From NCBI GenBank assembly GCA_016462625.1, contig JAEMSV010000037.1, forward strand, positions 3,952-37,290: a stretch of 33,339 nucleotides of DNA. Reading direction: 5' to 3'. The DNA comes from Solirubrobacteraceae bacterium. Lineage in GTDB: Bacteria > Actinomycetota > Thermoleophilia > Solirubrobacterales > Solirubrobacteraceae. A program made the translations under genes and the position numbers. The notes beneath the pieces were generated by a model. It worked only from the letters and a program-made list of their open reading frames with translations, made no database searches and was not told where the DNA came from. Numbering within the stretch: position 1 is the stretch's first letter; each line of letters begins with the position of its first letter. This document shows, one piece after another, positions 32,424 to 33,339 of this stretch.

Positions 32424-33339
32424 AGGTCAACGCCCGCCGCATCGTCCAGGACATCGGGATCCAGGTCATCGCTCGCGGGGCGAACCTCGCGCTCGGCGTC
32501 GTCGTCACGCTCATCCTCGCCCGCCACCTCGGGACGGAGGGCTTCGGCCAGTGGGCGACGCTGCTGACGATCATCCAGCTCGCCGCGACGTTCAGCGACC
32601 TCGGGCTCGAGCCCGCGGTGGTCTCGCGGGCGGCGGCCGACGAGGAGCGCGAGGGCGAATGGATCGGAGCGCTCGTCATCCTCCGAGGCGCGCTCGCGAT
32701 CCCGGCGACGCTGATCTCGATCGGCGCCTGCGCCGTCATCGCCGACACGACGGACATGTTCCTCGCGGGGGTCCTGCTGAGCCTCACGCTGATCGCGAGC
32801 GTTCCGAGCGCCCTGCGCGCCATCACCCAGTTGCGGGTGCGCAACGACATCACGATGATCGCGCTCACCACGAACAGCGTGCTGTGGGCGCTGGGCGTCG
32901 TCCTCGTCGCGGCCCACGACGGCGGGATCTTCGCCTACGCCACGATGTTCGTCGCCTCGACCTTCATCAGCGCGGTGGTCCAGGCCATCCTCTCGCTGCG
33001 CCAGCGCCGCGGGCCGCTGTCGACGGGCCGCGACCTGTGGCGCGAGATCGTCGTGACCGGCATCAGCATCGGCGGCGCGGTCGTCCTCATCAGCGCGACG
33101 TCGCGGGCCCCGCAGATCTTCGTCTACGAGATGAAGGGCAGCACCGAGGCGGGCCTGTACGCGGTCGCGGCGCGGCTGCTCGACCAGTCGCACTTCGTCC
33201 CCGTCGCGCTCATGACGACCCTGCTGCCGCTCCTGGCCAACTCGCTGAAGAAGGACCTCGAGCAGGCCAAGGACATGCTGCAGCGCAGCCTCGATCTGCT
33301 GCTCGTGATCTCGCTGCCGATCGTCGTCGTGACCTACGT
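32420..33339 (+). CDS. Wzx-type oligosaccharide flippase, 5' part
   Basis: The frame is open from ATG 32420 to the window edge (306 complete codons). It begins MKVNARRIVQDIGIQVIARG and continues LALGVVVTLILARHLGTEGFGQWATL, the opening of the polysaccharide-biosynthesis/MOP-superfamily flippase family (quoted in part). About nine hydrophobic segments are visible, with short polar loops such as SRAAADEEREGEWIGAL. ATSRAPQIFVYEMKGSTEAGLYAVAARLLD is the typical helix 7-8 substrate-facing region (landmark GLYAVAARLLD). Such proteins move undecaprenyl-linked glycan repeat units across the inner membrane. The C-terminal end is not in the window. Confidence 0.9.
   Translation, partial: MKVNARRIVQDIGIQVIARGANLALGVVVTLILARHLGTEGFGQWATLLTIIQLAATFSDLGLEPAVVSRAAADEEREGEWIGALVILRGALAIPATLISIGACAVIADTTDMFLAGVLLSLTLIASVPSALRAITQLRVRNDITMIALTTNSVLWALGVVLVAAHDGGIFAYATMFVASTFISAVVQAILSLRQRRGPLSTGRDLWREIVVTGISIGGAVVLISATSRAPQIFVYEMKGSTEAGLYAVAARLLDQSHFVPVALMTTLLPLLANSLKKDLEQAKDMLQRSLDLLLVISLPIVVVTY

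Noticed and set aside
1..33339. CRISPR array, prophage, transposase, plasmid origin or biosynthetic gene cluster
   Set aside because: No regularly spaced direct repeats, no phage structural or recombinase genes, no IS ends, and no PKS/NRPS/terpene core enzymes. The SnoaL-like and FAD proteins stand alone.

Overview
The window is very GC-rich chromosomal DNA, with coding positions dominated by G/C-ending codons. It most likely comes from a soil-type actinobacterium of the class Thermoleophilia (Solirubrobacter/Conexibacter/Patulibacter-like). That placement is an inference. It rests on base composition, frequent GTG/TTG starts, many large Sec-exported proteins (FG-GAP propellers, PKD, RTX-like, subtilase with thrombospondin-3 repeats, M14 peptidase with an immune-inhibitor-A-like tail), and C-terminal beta-sandwich tails of a kind I associate with that group. 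I see no phage, plasmid, IS element, CRISPR array or secondary-metabolite cluster. No gene-free stretch exceeds 300 bases.

Layout. 1-3.1 kb: the 3' part of an MgtE-like transporter lacking the usual N domain, a secreted unknown, a small unknown, and a secreted serine beta-lactamase-family enzyme. 3.1-8.2 kb: a seven-repeat FG-GAP protein divergent from a TetR regulator, then a 1045-aa secreted M14 carboxypeptidase. 8.3-14.7 kb: an FG-GAP/PKD protein behind a large ATPase-LuxR regulator, which is divergent from an RTX-like secreted protein. 14.8-17.7 kb: a GlxA/AraC-type regulator coupled to a small unknown and divergent from an FAD-linked oxidoreductase. 17.8-22.2 kb: a TetR regulator divergent from an unusual double-length DapB-like dehydrogenase, then a secreted clan-A glycoside hydrolase. 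22.4-26.4 kb: an EamA/NIPA-like transporter, a SnoaL-like protein, an unnamed conserved protein, an alpha/beta hydrolase, a secreted unknown and tRNA-Ser(GGA). 26.4-30.2 kb: an M29 aminopeptidase, a secreted subtilase and a pair of overlapping fluoride channels. 30.2 kb to the end: two GT4 glycosyltransferases and a flippase, the start of a surface-polysaccharide operon that runs out of the window.

The most noteworthy non-coding signal is a family of three nested palindromes at 8241-8291, 14696-14745 and 17694-17745, each exactly between two convergent genes. They share an inner GTCGCTAT(A)GCGAC palindrome and a TTG...CAG frame, but the outer 13-14-bp arms vary. Two copies show a compensatory base change in the arms, so the stem appears to be maintained as a structure. 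The simplest reading is a lineage-specific bidirectional terminator, but the conserved inner core is more than a generic terminator needs. The second notable item is the dehydrogenase at 18391-20622, which looks like a full tandem duplication with a decayed second half.

Much of the window encodes extracellular machinery (peptidases, a glycosidase, calcium-binding propellers, glycan export) interleaved with divergently transcribed local regulators (two TetR, one GlxA/AraC, one LuxR-ATPase). That arrangement fits local control of scavenging and surface functions.
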